Part shown: positions 26,424 through 34,398 of the stretch, piece after piece
Numbering within the stretch: the stretch's first letter is position 1
Layout: the number at the start of each line of letters is the position of its first letter
From: Caballeronia glathei
Lineage (GTDB): Bacteria; Pseudomonadota; Gammaproteobacteria; Burkholderiales; Burkholderiaceae
Direction of reading: 5' to 3'
Length of the DNA stretch: 64,000 nucleotides
NCBI RefSeq assembly: GCF_000698595.1
Contig: NZ_JFHC01000037.1
Coordinates: 1 to 64,000 of the forward strand
Made by a program: the position numbers and the translations under genes
Notes under the pieces: generated by a model
Databases searched by the model: none
What the model was told of the DNA's origin: nothing
Seen by the model: only the letters and a program-made list of their open reading frames with translations

Positions 26424-27608
26424 ATGGACGACATTCAAATGACGAAATCCGGAACTCATCGCTTCCTGCGGCAGGACAGGCTGGTGTGGGGCGATCCCGC
26501 CGATGTGGCAGTTTCGAGAGAGCTGGCGCTGCTCGGCAAGCAAAGGGCCTTTGTGATCTGCAACGCGTCGCTGATGGCCACGGGCCTGGTCTCCAGGATC
26601 GTTTCCCGTCTCGGGCCGCAATGCGTCGGCATCTATGACAAATGCGTCGCGCACTCGCCCCGCAAGGATGTGCTGGCGGCAAGCAGGGCGGCCAGAATGG
26701 CCGGTGCCGATATCATCGTTGCAATCGGCGGCGGCTCGGTCATCGACACATCGAAAGTGGTTCTGGCGTGTCTTTGGTTGAACCTCGAAACCGAGCAGGA
26801 CATGGACAACCTGCGCGATGGGAATTTCAGTGACCGGCTTCTTGCAGTAGGGGATCCCATCCGGATGGTCGCGGTGCCCACTACGTTGTCCGGGGCTGAA
26901 TTTTCGACGATCGCCGGCATCACGAACGCGCAGCGGGGTACGAAGGAGGTACTCCAGCATCCGGACTACGTGCCGTCCATCGTCGTTATCGATCCTGCAG
27001 CAACGCGATTCACGCCGCCAGAGCTTTTCAGCTCAAGCGGAATTCGTGCCGTCGACCACTGTGTGGAAGCGATCTGTTCCACCGCTCGAACGCCGTATGC
27101 GGATGCCGTCACAGGCAAGGCGCTCGAAATGTTGTCGCGCCATCTCGTGGCGGCCACAACGGACAGCGCCAATTTCGACAGCCGTCTCGAATGTCAGATG
27201 GCTGCGTGGCTGGCCACGTCGGGATTGGCCTCAGGCGTTCCCATCGGCTTGAGTCACGTCATCGGGCGCGTGCTCGGCGGGGCTCATCACGTTCCTCATG
27301 GCGTGACCTCCTGCGTCATGCTGGCACCCGTTCTTCGATGGAACGAATCCGCCGACGATGGACGCCAGGCGATTGTCGCGAAGTTGCTCGGGGCCGATCC
27401 CGGACAATCGGCGGCGGATGCCGTTGCATCCCTGATCGCGCGGCTGGAGTTGCCGGCTCGCCTGCGCGATGTCGGGGTCGAGCGCCGGGACTTTGCGGGT
27501 ATCGCCGAAAAGGCGTTGCACATGACGTCGCTGCCGGGCTGCAACGGTAACCCGCGCACGGCGAACAGTCTTCGGGATATCGAGCAGATACTTGAACTCG
27601 CGTACTGA
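26424..27608 (+). CDS. iron-containing alcohol dehydrogenase (maleylacetate reductase-like)
   Basis: A 394-residue group III Fe-dependent dehydrogenase. The nucleotide motif GGGSVIDTSK is at residues 102-111, and metal ligands are suggested at Asp/His211-212 (AVDHCVEA), His278 (LSHVIG) and the HHVPHG stretch (288-292). Family members reduce maleylacetate or oxidise alcohols with NAD(P). The ribosome site is poor, and an ATG at 26439 is an alternative start. It is paired divergently with the alpha/beta hydrolase gene, and an aromatic or related degradation role is inferred. Confidence 0.85.
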   Translation: MDDIQMTKSGTHRFLRQDRLVWGDPADVAVSRELALLGKQRAFVICNASLMATGLVSRIVSRLGPQCVGIYDKCVAHSPRKDVLAASRAARMAGADIIVAIGGGSVIDTSKVVLACLWLNLETEQDMDNLRDGNFSDRLLAVGDPIRMVAVPTTLSGAEFSTIAGITNAQRGTKEVLQHPDYVPSIVVIDPAATRFTPPELFSSSGIRAVDHCVEAICSTARTPYADAVTGKALEMLSRHLVAATTDSANFDSRLECQMAAWLATSGLASGVPIGLSHVIGRVLGGAHHVPHGVTSCVMLAPVLRWNESADDGRQAIVAKLLGADPGQSAADAVASLIARLELPARLRDVGVERRDFAGIAEKALHMTSLPGCNGNPRTANSLRDIEQILELAY

Positions 27609-27976
27609 TCGAAGCGGAGAACGGAGAGGCCCTCGATCCTGATCGACCTTGTCCGGCACCTTCGTTCGTTTGCACGGGAAACACGCTGACCAAGGGAAAG
27701 CGTCGCATCGCGCTCGGCACGCAGAAAAGCCGAATCCCCTGCAGTCATGCGACACGCGTGTTTCGAATTACGAGCGCAACGGCTGGCAATTTGCCGGAGT
27801 CGAATCCAGCTGCATTGGCGAGACGCCAGTTGTCGACCGCCGGTATGTCATCCGTGCGTAGAGCGCCCCACCCTTCTCACGGTCAGGCATGACCGGCGGT
27901 GTCCGGGCGAACCCTGGCGATCGTCCGCTCAAGCCTCCCTGCGCACGACAGCACACGACAAGACAACATCATCGGC
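27609..27976. other. intergenic stretch of about 370 bp
   Basis: No supported gene. It lies between the 3' ends of the Fe-ADH gene and the convergent lipoprotein gene; no clear terminator hairpin was found. Confidence 0.4.
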
Positions 27977-28732
27977 TCACATCATGCCGCCCGTGGTGGC
28001 GCCTGTGCCGCCGCCACCGGATGTAGGCGTGGAAGTCGTGGAGAGCGGATGAGTGAGCCCCGCCGCTGACAGCATCGAGACGGCGGCCGGATCGGGCATG
28101 CCGTTGGCGTCGATGGCGCCTGCTTTCGCCAGCGCGGTGAGATCGCTATCGACGCCTGCCTGCCCGACGACAAACGGTGTCGTCAGAAACAGCGGCGCCG
28201 TCAGCGTGACCGCGTAACCCTGCTGCAGATTCGCGACGACCGCCGATTGCGCAGCCAGCACATCGTTCTGGTTGGCCAGCACCTGCTGGAAGCGCAGGTT
28301 GCCAGGAAAACCCGCGATCAGGCCGCTCACGGTCGTCCCGAGTTGCGAAGCGAGGTAGACGAGCATCAGCTCGGTCTCGGGCGTCGTATTGAAGGTGCCG
28401 CTGGCAAATGCCAGCGAATGCAGAGTCGTGCCGCCGGAGGTCACGGTGAGGATGCAGGGAAGCGTGGCGTTGAGCGTGACGCTGTAGTGTCCACCGCCGT
28501 CTGACAGGGCGGAGCCCGAACCCTGCGCGCAACTTACGCTGACCGCCGCGCTCGCGAGCGCATTGCCGGTGGCGGCCGTGCCGGATATGGCGACGTTTGG
28601 CGCCGCGTTGGCAGCGCTACAGCCATCGAATCCGATGCAGGCGTTTCCACCGCACGCGACGAGCGTTGCGAGCGACGCCAGGCAAAGTGTAGCCAACGCC
28701 GTACGAACGACGCGCGCATCATTGAGGTTCAT
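27977..28732 (-). CDS. predicted lipoprotein of unknown function
   Basis: A 251-residue lipoprotein. A signal peptide ends in a lipobox (SLATLVAC, Cys27), followed by a Cys-rich short segment and a beta-rich, Ser/Thr/Gly-rich domain resembling a carboxypeptidase-regulatory or Ig-like fold (SGTAATGNALASAAVSV and GHYSVTLNA). The C-terminus is a low-complexity Thr/Ser/Gly tail ending GMM. It is probably anchored in the outer membrane. No partner gene is adjacent. Confidence 0.75.
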   Translation of the reverse strand: MNLNDARVVRTALATLCLASLATLVACGGNACIGFDGCSAANAAPNVAISGTAATGNALASAAVSVSCAQGSGSALSDGGGHYSVTLNATLPCILTVTSGGTTLHSLAFASGTFNTTPETELMLVYLASQLGTTVSGLIAGFPGNLRFQQVLANQNDVLAAQSAVVANLQQGYAVTLTAPLFLTTPFVVGQAGVDSDLTALAKAGAIDANGMPDPAAVSMLSAAGLTHPLSTTSTPTSGGGGTGATTGGMM

Positions 28733-28853
28733 GGCCGTCTGCCGTTGATGGATGAAGACAAGGCGACCCGTGCCACGCCAGGTGACTGTCGCTGTGTTTT
28801 ATTTTAGGCCCGATACCCCGAAGCCGCTTGTCGCGCCAACCACATGCGTCGCG

Positions 28854-28894
28854 CTCCGTTATGTTCGACATTACGAATGTCGAACATAACGGAG
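28854..28894. repeat. perfect 19-bp inverted repeat with 3-nt spacer
   Basis: Left arm CTCCGTTATGTTCGACATT (28854-28872), spacer ACG, right arm its exact reverse complement (28876-28894). No T-run follows on either strand, so a terminator is unlikely. It lies 122 bp upstream of the lipoprotein start. The TGTTCGA half-sites recall operators of IclR-type regulators, but that is only a resemblance. Confidence 0.7.
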
Positions 28895-29210
28895 GACTTT
28901 CGATTGATGCACCCGGACAGTGCGAAGCGGCAATAACGCGATTGCCTGCGCGTTCAAAATCGCCGCAACGCTTCAAGCGAGCCCGGTAACGCCAGCCTGA
29001 AAAAAGATACTGGAAACCGCTCCCGTTTTTTCCTAGAGTGCCTTTTGCTCAGGTAATCTTCCCGATCCCCTGCTGTTTTAAATAAGCAAGGGATTGAACA
29101 GCGGATATTGGAGAGAAACACGAGCTTTGCTCCGACAACGCAGTGCCCGGTCAGAGGCATAGGGCGTGACCAGACGGAGGTATTGGTCGCCATGATCCGT
29201 TTCACGCGGA

Positions 29211-29238
29211 GTAATTTCCCTTTGCAACGGGAAATTAC
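29211..29238. repeat. perfect 10-bp inverted repeat with 8-nt spacer
   Basis: GTAATTTCCC (29211-29220) and GGGAAATTAC (29229-29238) around TTTGCAAC. It lies about 380 bp upstream of the AraC-type gene in AT-rich DNA. It could be an operator or a stem-loop. Confidence 0.6.
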
Positions 29239-29617
29239 CTCTCTGGAATGACGGTAATTCTGTTCGGCCGAACGTATTGCAGCGCGAATGCGATTGAGTC
29301 ACAAAATATTGCCAGTTGCAGCCGGCATTTCATCTGGCTGACGTGAACGCTGCTTAATGAATAGCGTAATACCGGTCGATATGCATGCCGGCCGGATGGC
29401 TCTCTATTAATCAAGATTTTGAGTTCGCGGCGCGTCTTATCCCTGTGCGCGACAGAGCGACGGACATCGTTGCCGTTCGCGCATGCCACGACAATCAACC
29501 GTCAGGAGCGGAACTCGATTCGATGTGTTTTCTGGTCTGGCGCCACCGGACTTCTTCCAGAGGTTGCGTTGAAGCCGGAGATTGTCGTGCCGGTCGGACA
29601 AAGGAAGGGGAGGCTCG

Positions 29618-30118
29618 ATGGGCGTCCTTGCAACGGACCCTGCAAAACCGGACGACACCGGATGCGCCATGACTGCTCCCGGCCGGCGCTGCTTCCTGCG
29701 CCTGCTGCTCGCGCAGCCCGAGGTCGCGCCGGGCGACTGGCTTCCTTCCGCTGCCCCGACGCTCGACTGGGTGTATCGACAGGCCTGCGTAATCATCCAG
29801 CAGCATTTGTGCGACTGCTCGCTGACGGTCAACTTCGTCGTGTCGGCGGTACGCTGCTCGAGACCTACCGTCTACCGCGCCTTCGCCCAGCGCCACCAGA
29901 CCGTGGCCGGCGTGATCCGCTCGATGCGCCTGCAGCTGGTCTGCACACTGCTCGCCTCGCCCCCGTTCAACGTGCCGATCGAGACGCTCGCATACCGCTG
30001 CGGCTTCGAGGACGTGAGGACGTTCAATCGCAGCTTCCGGCGCGAGTTCGGCACGACCGCGGGTGAGTTTCGCGCCCGTATGCTGGGCGTATGGATGAAA
30101 CGCGGCGTGCCGGATTGA
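29618..30118 (+). CDS. AraC-type DNA-binding protein, HTH domain only
   Basis: A 166-residue protein whose second half (about 60-160) is an AraC/XylS double helix-turn-helix: VNFVVSAVRCSRPTVYRAFAQRH, then IETLAYRCGFEDVRTFNRSFRREFG. The N-terminal ~55 residues are too short for a ligand-binding or dimerisation domain, so it resembles small single-domain activators. The start follows GGGGAGG. Its 3' end is 9 nt from the convergent end of the pore-protein/peptidase operon, which it may regulate. Confidence 0.8.
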   Translation: MGVLATDPAKPDDTGCAMTAPGRRCFLRLLLAQPEVAPGDWLPSAAPTLDWVYRQACVIIQQHLCDCSLTVNFVVSAVRCSRPTVYRAFAQRHQTVAGVIRSMRLQLVCTLLASPPFNVPIETLAYRCGFEDVRTFNRSFRREFGTTAGEFRARMLGVWMKRGVPD

Positions 30119-30127
30119 AGCGTCGCA

Positions 30128-30727
30128 TCAGATATGAGCCAGCACCCAGCCTTCGGCGAACGGATAGGTGCGCTCTTTCGTGGGGATGACCACCTTGCCG
30201 TAGGCGATGACGGATTCGACGCCCACGGTTTTCGTCGACTTGTCCCGGTAGGAGATGTTGCCGCGCGGTGCATAGACCTTGGGGTCGAGCCCGTGCTGCC
30301 GAAGTTGACGCAGCAGATCCACGGCGAACGGCTCGGGGCTGCTGTTGTCCTGGGTCTGGTGACCGACATCGCACGCCGCCACCCAGACCTCCCGCGTTCC
30401 CGCGTCCTTGATGCCAAGCGAAACCAGCATGCCCGCGACGTCGCTGCCGTCATAACCATTGAAGGTCCGCGACGATCCATGGGCGTTGAGCACCAGAATC
30501 TGCGCGTTGTCGCCGTAGTCCTTCAGCCGCTTCGAACTTCCGTCCTTGATCTCGTTGACGAGGAGCTGGATCGGCACGGGCGCGAAGCCCGCGTTGCCCG
30601 GTGCGAACTCGCTCCATTGCTTCCACGCGTAGAAGTGCTCGCGCAGAGCCTTGAGACGGGCCGCACGGGATGCGTTCTCGTCGATATCCTGATTCTTGCC
30701 CTTGGGCTTACCGAAAAACATCAGCAT
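30128..30727 (-). CDS. C80/caspase-like cysteine peptidase domain protein
   Basis: A 199-residue protein with a His-Cys arrangement typical of the clan CD caspase-like fold: His83 in ILVLNAHGSS after a hydrophobic strand, and Cys119 in VWVAACDVG after the next strand. The layout and spacing resemble the C80 self-processing domains of MARTX and clostridial toxins, including a basic C-terminal region (RDKSTKT, PTKERTY) where those domains bind inositol phosphate. No signal peptide. GGAGG precedes the ATG. It is the last gene of the operon with three helical pore-type proteins, 35 nt after the third. Peptidase activity is an inference. Confidence 0.6.
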   Translation of the reverse strand: MLMFFGKPKGKNQDIDENASRAARLKALREHFYAWKQWSEFAPGNAGFAPVPIQLLVNEIKDGSSKRLKDYGDNAQILVLNAHGSSRTFNGYDGSDVAGMLVSLGIKDAGTREVWVAACDVGHQTQDNSSPEPFAVDLLRQLRQHGLDPKVYAPRGNISYRDKSTKTVGVESVIAYGKVVIPTKERTYPFAEGWVLAHI

Positions 30728-30762
30728 GATGATCCTCCGTTGGCTAAGCGGTGAAGCGCCGT

Positions 30763-31560
30763 TCAGGCCGCCTCGGTTTCAACGACGTTGAGCAGTGTCA
30801 GGATGGTGTTGAGGCAGACCTGGGCCGACGTGGTGACCGCGAGGCTCGCCAGGTTTTCCTGGCTGCTCAGGTATCCCTTCAGGAATTCAAGCTTGTTCGC
30901 CACGCCCTGGATGCCGGCGGCCAGCTGTTTCAGGATGTCCGAGAGGCCAACGCAGATGTCGTAGCTGCGGATGTGGCCGGACGCTTCGCGCTGCGCATCG
31001 CCTATCTGGCGCAGCGTGTCTTCCAGAGCCGCCTCGGTGGACTTGCCGTGCTGGATGGCGGACACCAGTTCATCGATGGCTTTTGCCGGCAGAAAAAGCC
31101 AGGTCCAGACCGAACGGTCTTTCAGTTCGCGCGCCTTGGCATCGAGTTCCAGACGGCGCTGCTCCAGAACCTTCAGGCGCGCGCGGGCATCCATCGCCAC
31201 CGCGCTGAGCCGGGCCGCATCCTCGCCCATGATCGCCCGCCGGCTGGCGACCTTGCCGCTGGCCTCGCGGATGTCACCCATGAGGGCCTCGACTTCGCCG
31301 CTCATGCCGCTCGCGTATGCACTCAGTTGCTGCGTCATGTCGGGACCGCCCACCGTCGCGAGCAGCAGGGCCCTGGCCGTGCTTTCCTTGGCGGCGCTCA
31401 CGTGCCGCTGGATGCGCGCCTGCATCTCCAGCAGGCCGGCGGCGCCGGCAGGCAGCTGGGCGATGTGCTGCTTGGCGTCCCTGATTGCATCGGACGAGTC
31501 GGGCAAGGTGCCGGCCTCGACGACGATTTCGTCGAGCCGCTGTTTCATGCTCTGCCACAT
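30763..31560 (-). CDS. helical pore-toxin-like subunit C (265 aa)
   Basis: A 265-residue, almost entirely helical protein with long heptad-rich stretches (about 85-150 and 165-240) and a short hydrophobic aromatic segment at about 150-168 (RSVWTWLFLPAKAIDELV). No signal peptide. This pattern resembles the smaller component of XaxAB-type or tripartite alpha-pore-forming toxins. GGAGG lies 9 nt before the ATG. It is third in the operon, 37 nt after subunit B. Assignment rests on predicted structure pattern and context, not on a clear motif. Confidence 0.5.
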   Translation of the reverse strand: MWQSMKQRLDEIVVEAGTLPDSSDAIRDAKQHIAQLPAGAAGLLEMQARIQRHVSAAKESTARALLLATVGGPDMTQQLSAYASGMSGEVEALMGDIREASGKVASRRAIMGEDAARLSAVAMDARARLKVLEQRRLELDAKARELKDRSVWTWLFLPAKAIDELVSAIQHGKSTEAALEDTLRQIGDAQREASGHIRSYDICVGLSDILKQLAAGIQGVANKLEFLKGYLSSQENLASLAVTTSAQVCLNTILTLLNVVETEAA

Positions 31561-31597
31561 TCTGGTTTCCTCCGCTTGGGGTAGGTCGGATCGGGGT

Positions 31598-32731
31598 TCA
31601 GGCTGCGCGCCGTGCTGCTTCTTCCTGCTTCTGGGCTTCCTGCACGACCATGTCGCCCACGCGCTGCCCGGTGTCCTGACGCCGCTGCGGCGCAGTCATC
31701 TGACCTTTGATGATGTCCACGTCGCGCAGGATGGGAGCCACCGATTTCTCGGCCGCGGCGAGGAAGATCTGACGCAGCATCGCGTTGTCCGACTTGCCCT
31801 TGTCGAGATTGCCGTACAGGGATTCGAGGTGATCGCCCATGAAGCCCCAGGCATTGGCCATGGACTGGGCGCTTTCCTGGGCCTGTCCGGCGCTGCCTGC
31901 GAGGTTGCCGAAGCCGTTCATCATGCCGTTGACCAGCGTGACTTCGGCGCTCAGCTTGGCCTGCCGGGTCAGCAGGTCGCTCTTCATGTTGAGCAGCCCT
32001 CCCAGTGCGATGGATGAGCCCGCGGCCGCCGCCGCGCCGACGCCGATCACGGCGCCACCCGCCACACACAGCGCCACCGCCGCGCCGCCTGTCACCAGTG
32101 AGGTGAATGCGCCCACCACGAACATGATGCCGCCGGCTATCACGGCCAGCCCGCCCAGGGCGATGCCCACGGCGACGCCGGCGATCTTTCCGTCGATCGA
32201 TGACAACTGCCCGTTGATTTCGGCCAGCACCCCCTTGTCGCCTTGCAACAGGCCATTCAGCTCGGTAGCGAGACCGCTGAAGGCGGCCTGGTCGTTCGCC
32301 AGACCGGTGCGCAGCGATTCCAGTGACGTGCGAATGGACACCGAATGGTTCTTGAACTCGGCCACGCGCTCCTGCAGCAGGCGGATGGACGTCTTGGCGT
32401 CTTCACGGGACTGAAGGCTCGCCAGCGCATCGCCCACCGCGCGTTGCAGAAGGAAATACTCTTCGATGCTCGTGATCGTCGTGATGATCTTGGGCTGGAT
32501 GGTGTCCAGGTAGGTCCTCGCATGGGTCTTGGCCGTGTCGAGCGCCTTGTTCGCGCGGACCTTGCAATCCTGCAGCTTCTCGAACCCCTCGAAACTGACC
32601 GCTTGCTGCGCTTCCACGCTCAGGCAATGCGCCTGCAGAATCAGGCCGGCGGCGGATTGCGCCTTGACCTTCTCCCGCTGCACGTCGATGCTGGCTTCCA
32701 GCGACTCGGGTACGGCTGCCGTGTTGGTCAT
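31598..32731 (-). CDS. HBL/ClyA-like alpha-pore-forming toxin subunit B (377 aa)
   Basis: A 377-residue protein with the HBL/NHE-type layout: N-terminal long helices (about 10-180), a 65-residue strongly hydrophobic stretch at about 183-247 (GVAVGIALGGLAVIAGGIMF and onward) that would form the membrane-inserting head, then more long helices. No signal peptide. AGGAGA precedes the ATG, which overlaps the previous gene's stop as ATGA, indicating translational coupling with subunit A. In known systems such a component inserts into the target membrane together with partners. Confidence 0.65.
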   Translation of the reverse strand: MTNTAAVPESLEASIDVQREKVKAQSAAGLILQAHCLSVEAQQAVSFEGFEKLQDCKVRANKALDTAKTHARTYLDTIQPKIITTITSIEEYFLLQRAVGDALASLQSREDAKTSIRLLQERVAEFKNHSVSIRTSLESLRTGLANDQAAFSGLATELNGLLQGDKGVLAEINGQLSSIDGKIAGVAVGIALGGLAVIAGGIMFVVGAFTSLVTGGAAVALCVAGGAVIGVGAAAAAGSSIALGGLLNMKSDLLTRQAKLSAEVTLVNGMMNGFGNLAGSAGQAQESAQSMANAWGFMGDHLESLYGNLDKGKSDNAMLRQIFLAAAEKSVAPILRDVDIIKGQMTAPQRRQDTGQRVGDMVVQEAQKQEEAARRAA

Positions 32732-33897
32732 GAGTTCTCTCCTGGTTGATCGATCGGAACGACGTTCTCGACGCGGCCGAGCTGCGGGATGGCCGCTGCG
32801 CCTCCGGTGAAGGAATCCTTGATCCAGTTGATACGCCGGCCCAGTTGTTCCCAGCTGGCATCGAAACCCGGTGCGCCTGGCGTGCCGAGCTCATCGCAAG
32901 CCTTGACGAGCGTCCGCCAGGCCTCGGCCACGCCGGCTGTTGTCGCGCGCAGCTGGGTCACGGCGTTCAGGTAGTCGAGTCCCTGCTGCTTGATCAGGAC
33001 GGCAACGCCGAGCGTGGCGCGCAGCGTGCAGAGTTCGCAGTAGAGCGTCTGCAGCCGCGCAGCGTGGCGGTTGAGGTCGCTGCCGGCGGCCAGCACGGCG
33101 GACGTCTCGTCCGAGATCTCGCCGATCGTCTCACCCGGGAAGGGCTCGTCGGGCTTCTTGAGCGTGTGCCTGTTCGGCTTGCCCGGCTTCTCCGTCTTGT
33201 CGCCGTCGCCCTCGCCTTCGGGCTTTTCCTTTTCCTTCGGTTTCTCGCTGTCGTCGCCGCCCGCGCCGAAGAGGGAAAATATCCAGGTCACGATCTTCTT
33301 GACCTGAACGCCGATCTTGCGCCCCGACTTGACGGTTTGCTCCACGGCATCGGTCATGTTCTTGCTGACGGCCGCGATGTCCGTTTCGAGGACCGCGAAC
33401 TGGCCGCGCTCTTCGTCGAGCAACTGCTTGACGTGCTCGTCGATGACCCGGGCCATTGCACCGACCGACGGCCGCACCGCCTGGAGTTCCCGGTCGACCA
33501 GCCGGCCTGTTTCGGTGGCGCTCGCGAGGGCTTCCTCGAAGGCGCTCAGCAGCGCGCCCCGGACTTCCTGGACGGTGTCCCGATCGAGTCCGCTGCTGAA
33601 TTCCTTGCGCACCGACAATACGATCGCCGTGCAATTCTCGAGCGTGGTAACCACGCGAATCGTCTCGGGAATCAGGCGGTCGAGGTAGTGGGTCACGTGC
33701 TGGCGGAGATCGGCCTGGCTGGCCTGAAGCTCTGTCGACAACACCGTATCGGCCACGAACCGGCTGAGGTCGGTTTGCCGCTGCACGACCAGCGACCGCA
33801 CCTGACCCACGTACGCAGCACCAGCCAGATCCTCGACAGCGATGATCAGGGGCAGTGCGCTGATACCGGTGTTGCTGGGAATATTGGAAATATTCAC
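32728..33897 (-). CDS. helical pore-toxin-like subunit A with charged linker (389 aa)
   Basis: A 389-residue helical protein. Long helices span about 20-195; a short amphipathic/hydrophobic segment (KKIVTWIFSLFGAGG, ~200-214) is followed by a 40-residue Lys/Glu/Pro/Gly/Asp linker (~214-255), then a second helical block to the end. The overall plan resembles XaxA or an HBL lytic component, with the linker in an unusual place. The start is a GTG after GGAGAAACC. First gene of the operon, overlapping subunit B by 4 nt. No signal peptide. Confidence 0.5.
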   Translation of the reverse strand: MNISNIPSNTGISALPLIIAVEDLAGAAYVGQVRSLVVQRQTDLSRFVADTVLSTELQASQADLRQHVTHYLDRLIPETIRVVTTLENCTAIVLSVRKEFSSGLDRDTVQEVRGALLSAFEEALASATETGRLVDRELQAVRPSVGAMARVIDEHVKQLLDEERGQFAVLETDIAAVSKNMTDAVEQTVKSGRKIGVQVKKIVTWIFSLFGAGGDDSEKPKEKEKPEGEGDGDKTEKPGKPNRHTLKKPDEPFPGETIGEISDETSAVLAAGSDLNRHAARLQTLYCELCTLRATLGVAVLIKQQGLDYLNAVTQLRATTAGVAEAWRTLVKACDELGTPGAPGFDASWEQLGRRINWIKDSFTGGAAAIPQLGRVENVVPIDQPGENS

Positions 33898-34398
33898 CGT
33901 GGTTTCTCCGGTTGATTGAGGACGGGCTCATTCTTTGCGCTTCCCCTACGCTCGCGTAGGTCCTGGTATCTCAATTACGGACAATTCGTCTCATCAAAAC
34001 GCAGCGCCGCATCGCGCGCCGGAGTATTCGCAGAAAAATCAATGATGTGGAGCGTTCGGCGCCGCTTGATATGGCGCCTCGGTTCGGCAGAAGCGAGATC
34101 CGGGTGGGGTGACGAGCCGGTTGATGGTCGGCTCAAGTGAGCGTCCGTTCAGGCCGATGACGTACGTCGGCCAGTGCCGTCATTCAGCGAAGGGAACGTT
34201 GGGAGGGAGGTTCGGCCGGCGCGCCGCGATCGGCGCAGACGGGCGCAGACGGGCGCAGAGGGACGCCGCCCGAGCCTGGCGGTGTCCAGGGTCTTGCCGA
34301 ACAGCGCGCCGCCCTTCCCGCAGCAAGGCGTTCGCGGGAATCATGTGCATTCACCGGCGTGACGCCCGCACATGCGAGCGGCCGGAAAAGACGTCGCG
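33898..34398. other. intergenic region upstream of the pore-protein operon
   Basis: No supported gene. The left 170 bp, less GC-rich, should contain the operon's promoter. A repeated GGCGCAGACG-type stretch lies around 34232-34260. The right part is GC-rich and featureless. Confidence 0.45.

Larger units (their letters stand above)
28733..29617. other. low-gene, relatively AT-rich region of about 885 bp
   Basis: No supported gene. Base composition is clearly less GC-rich than the flanks between about 29000 and 29450. It contains two strong perfect inverted repeats (28854-28894 and 29211-29238). It may be regulatory or the remains of an insertion at the edge of the pore-protein island. Confidence 0.5.

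Noticed and set aside
28954..29302. Short minus-strand frames in the AT-rich region
   Set aside because: Unnatural composition and no initiation signals; the palindromes suggest non-coding DNA.
32746..33915. Plus-strand frame exactly opposite pore-toxin-like subunit A
   Set aside because: It mirrors the minus-strand gene end to end. The minus strand has GTG with a ribosome site, coupling to subunit B and heptad structure, whereas the mirror frame lacks these.
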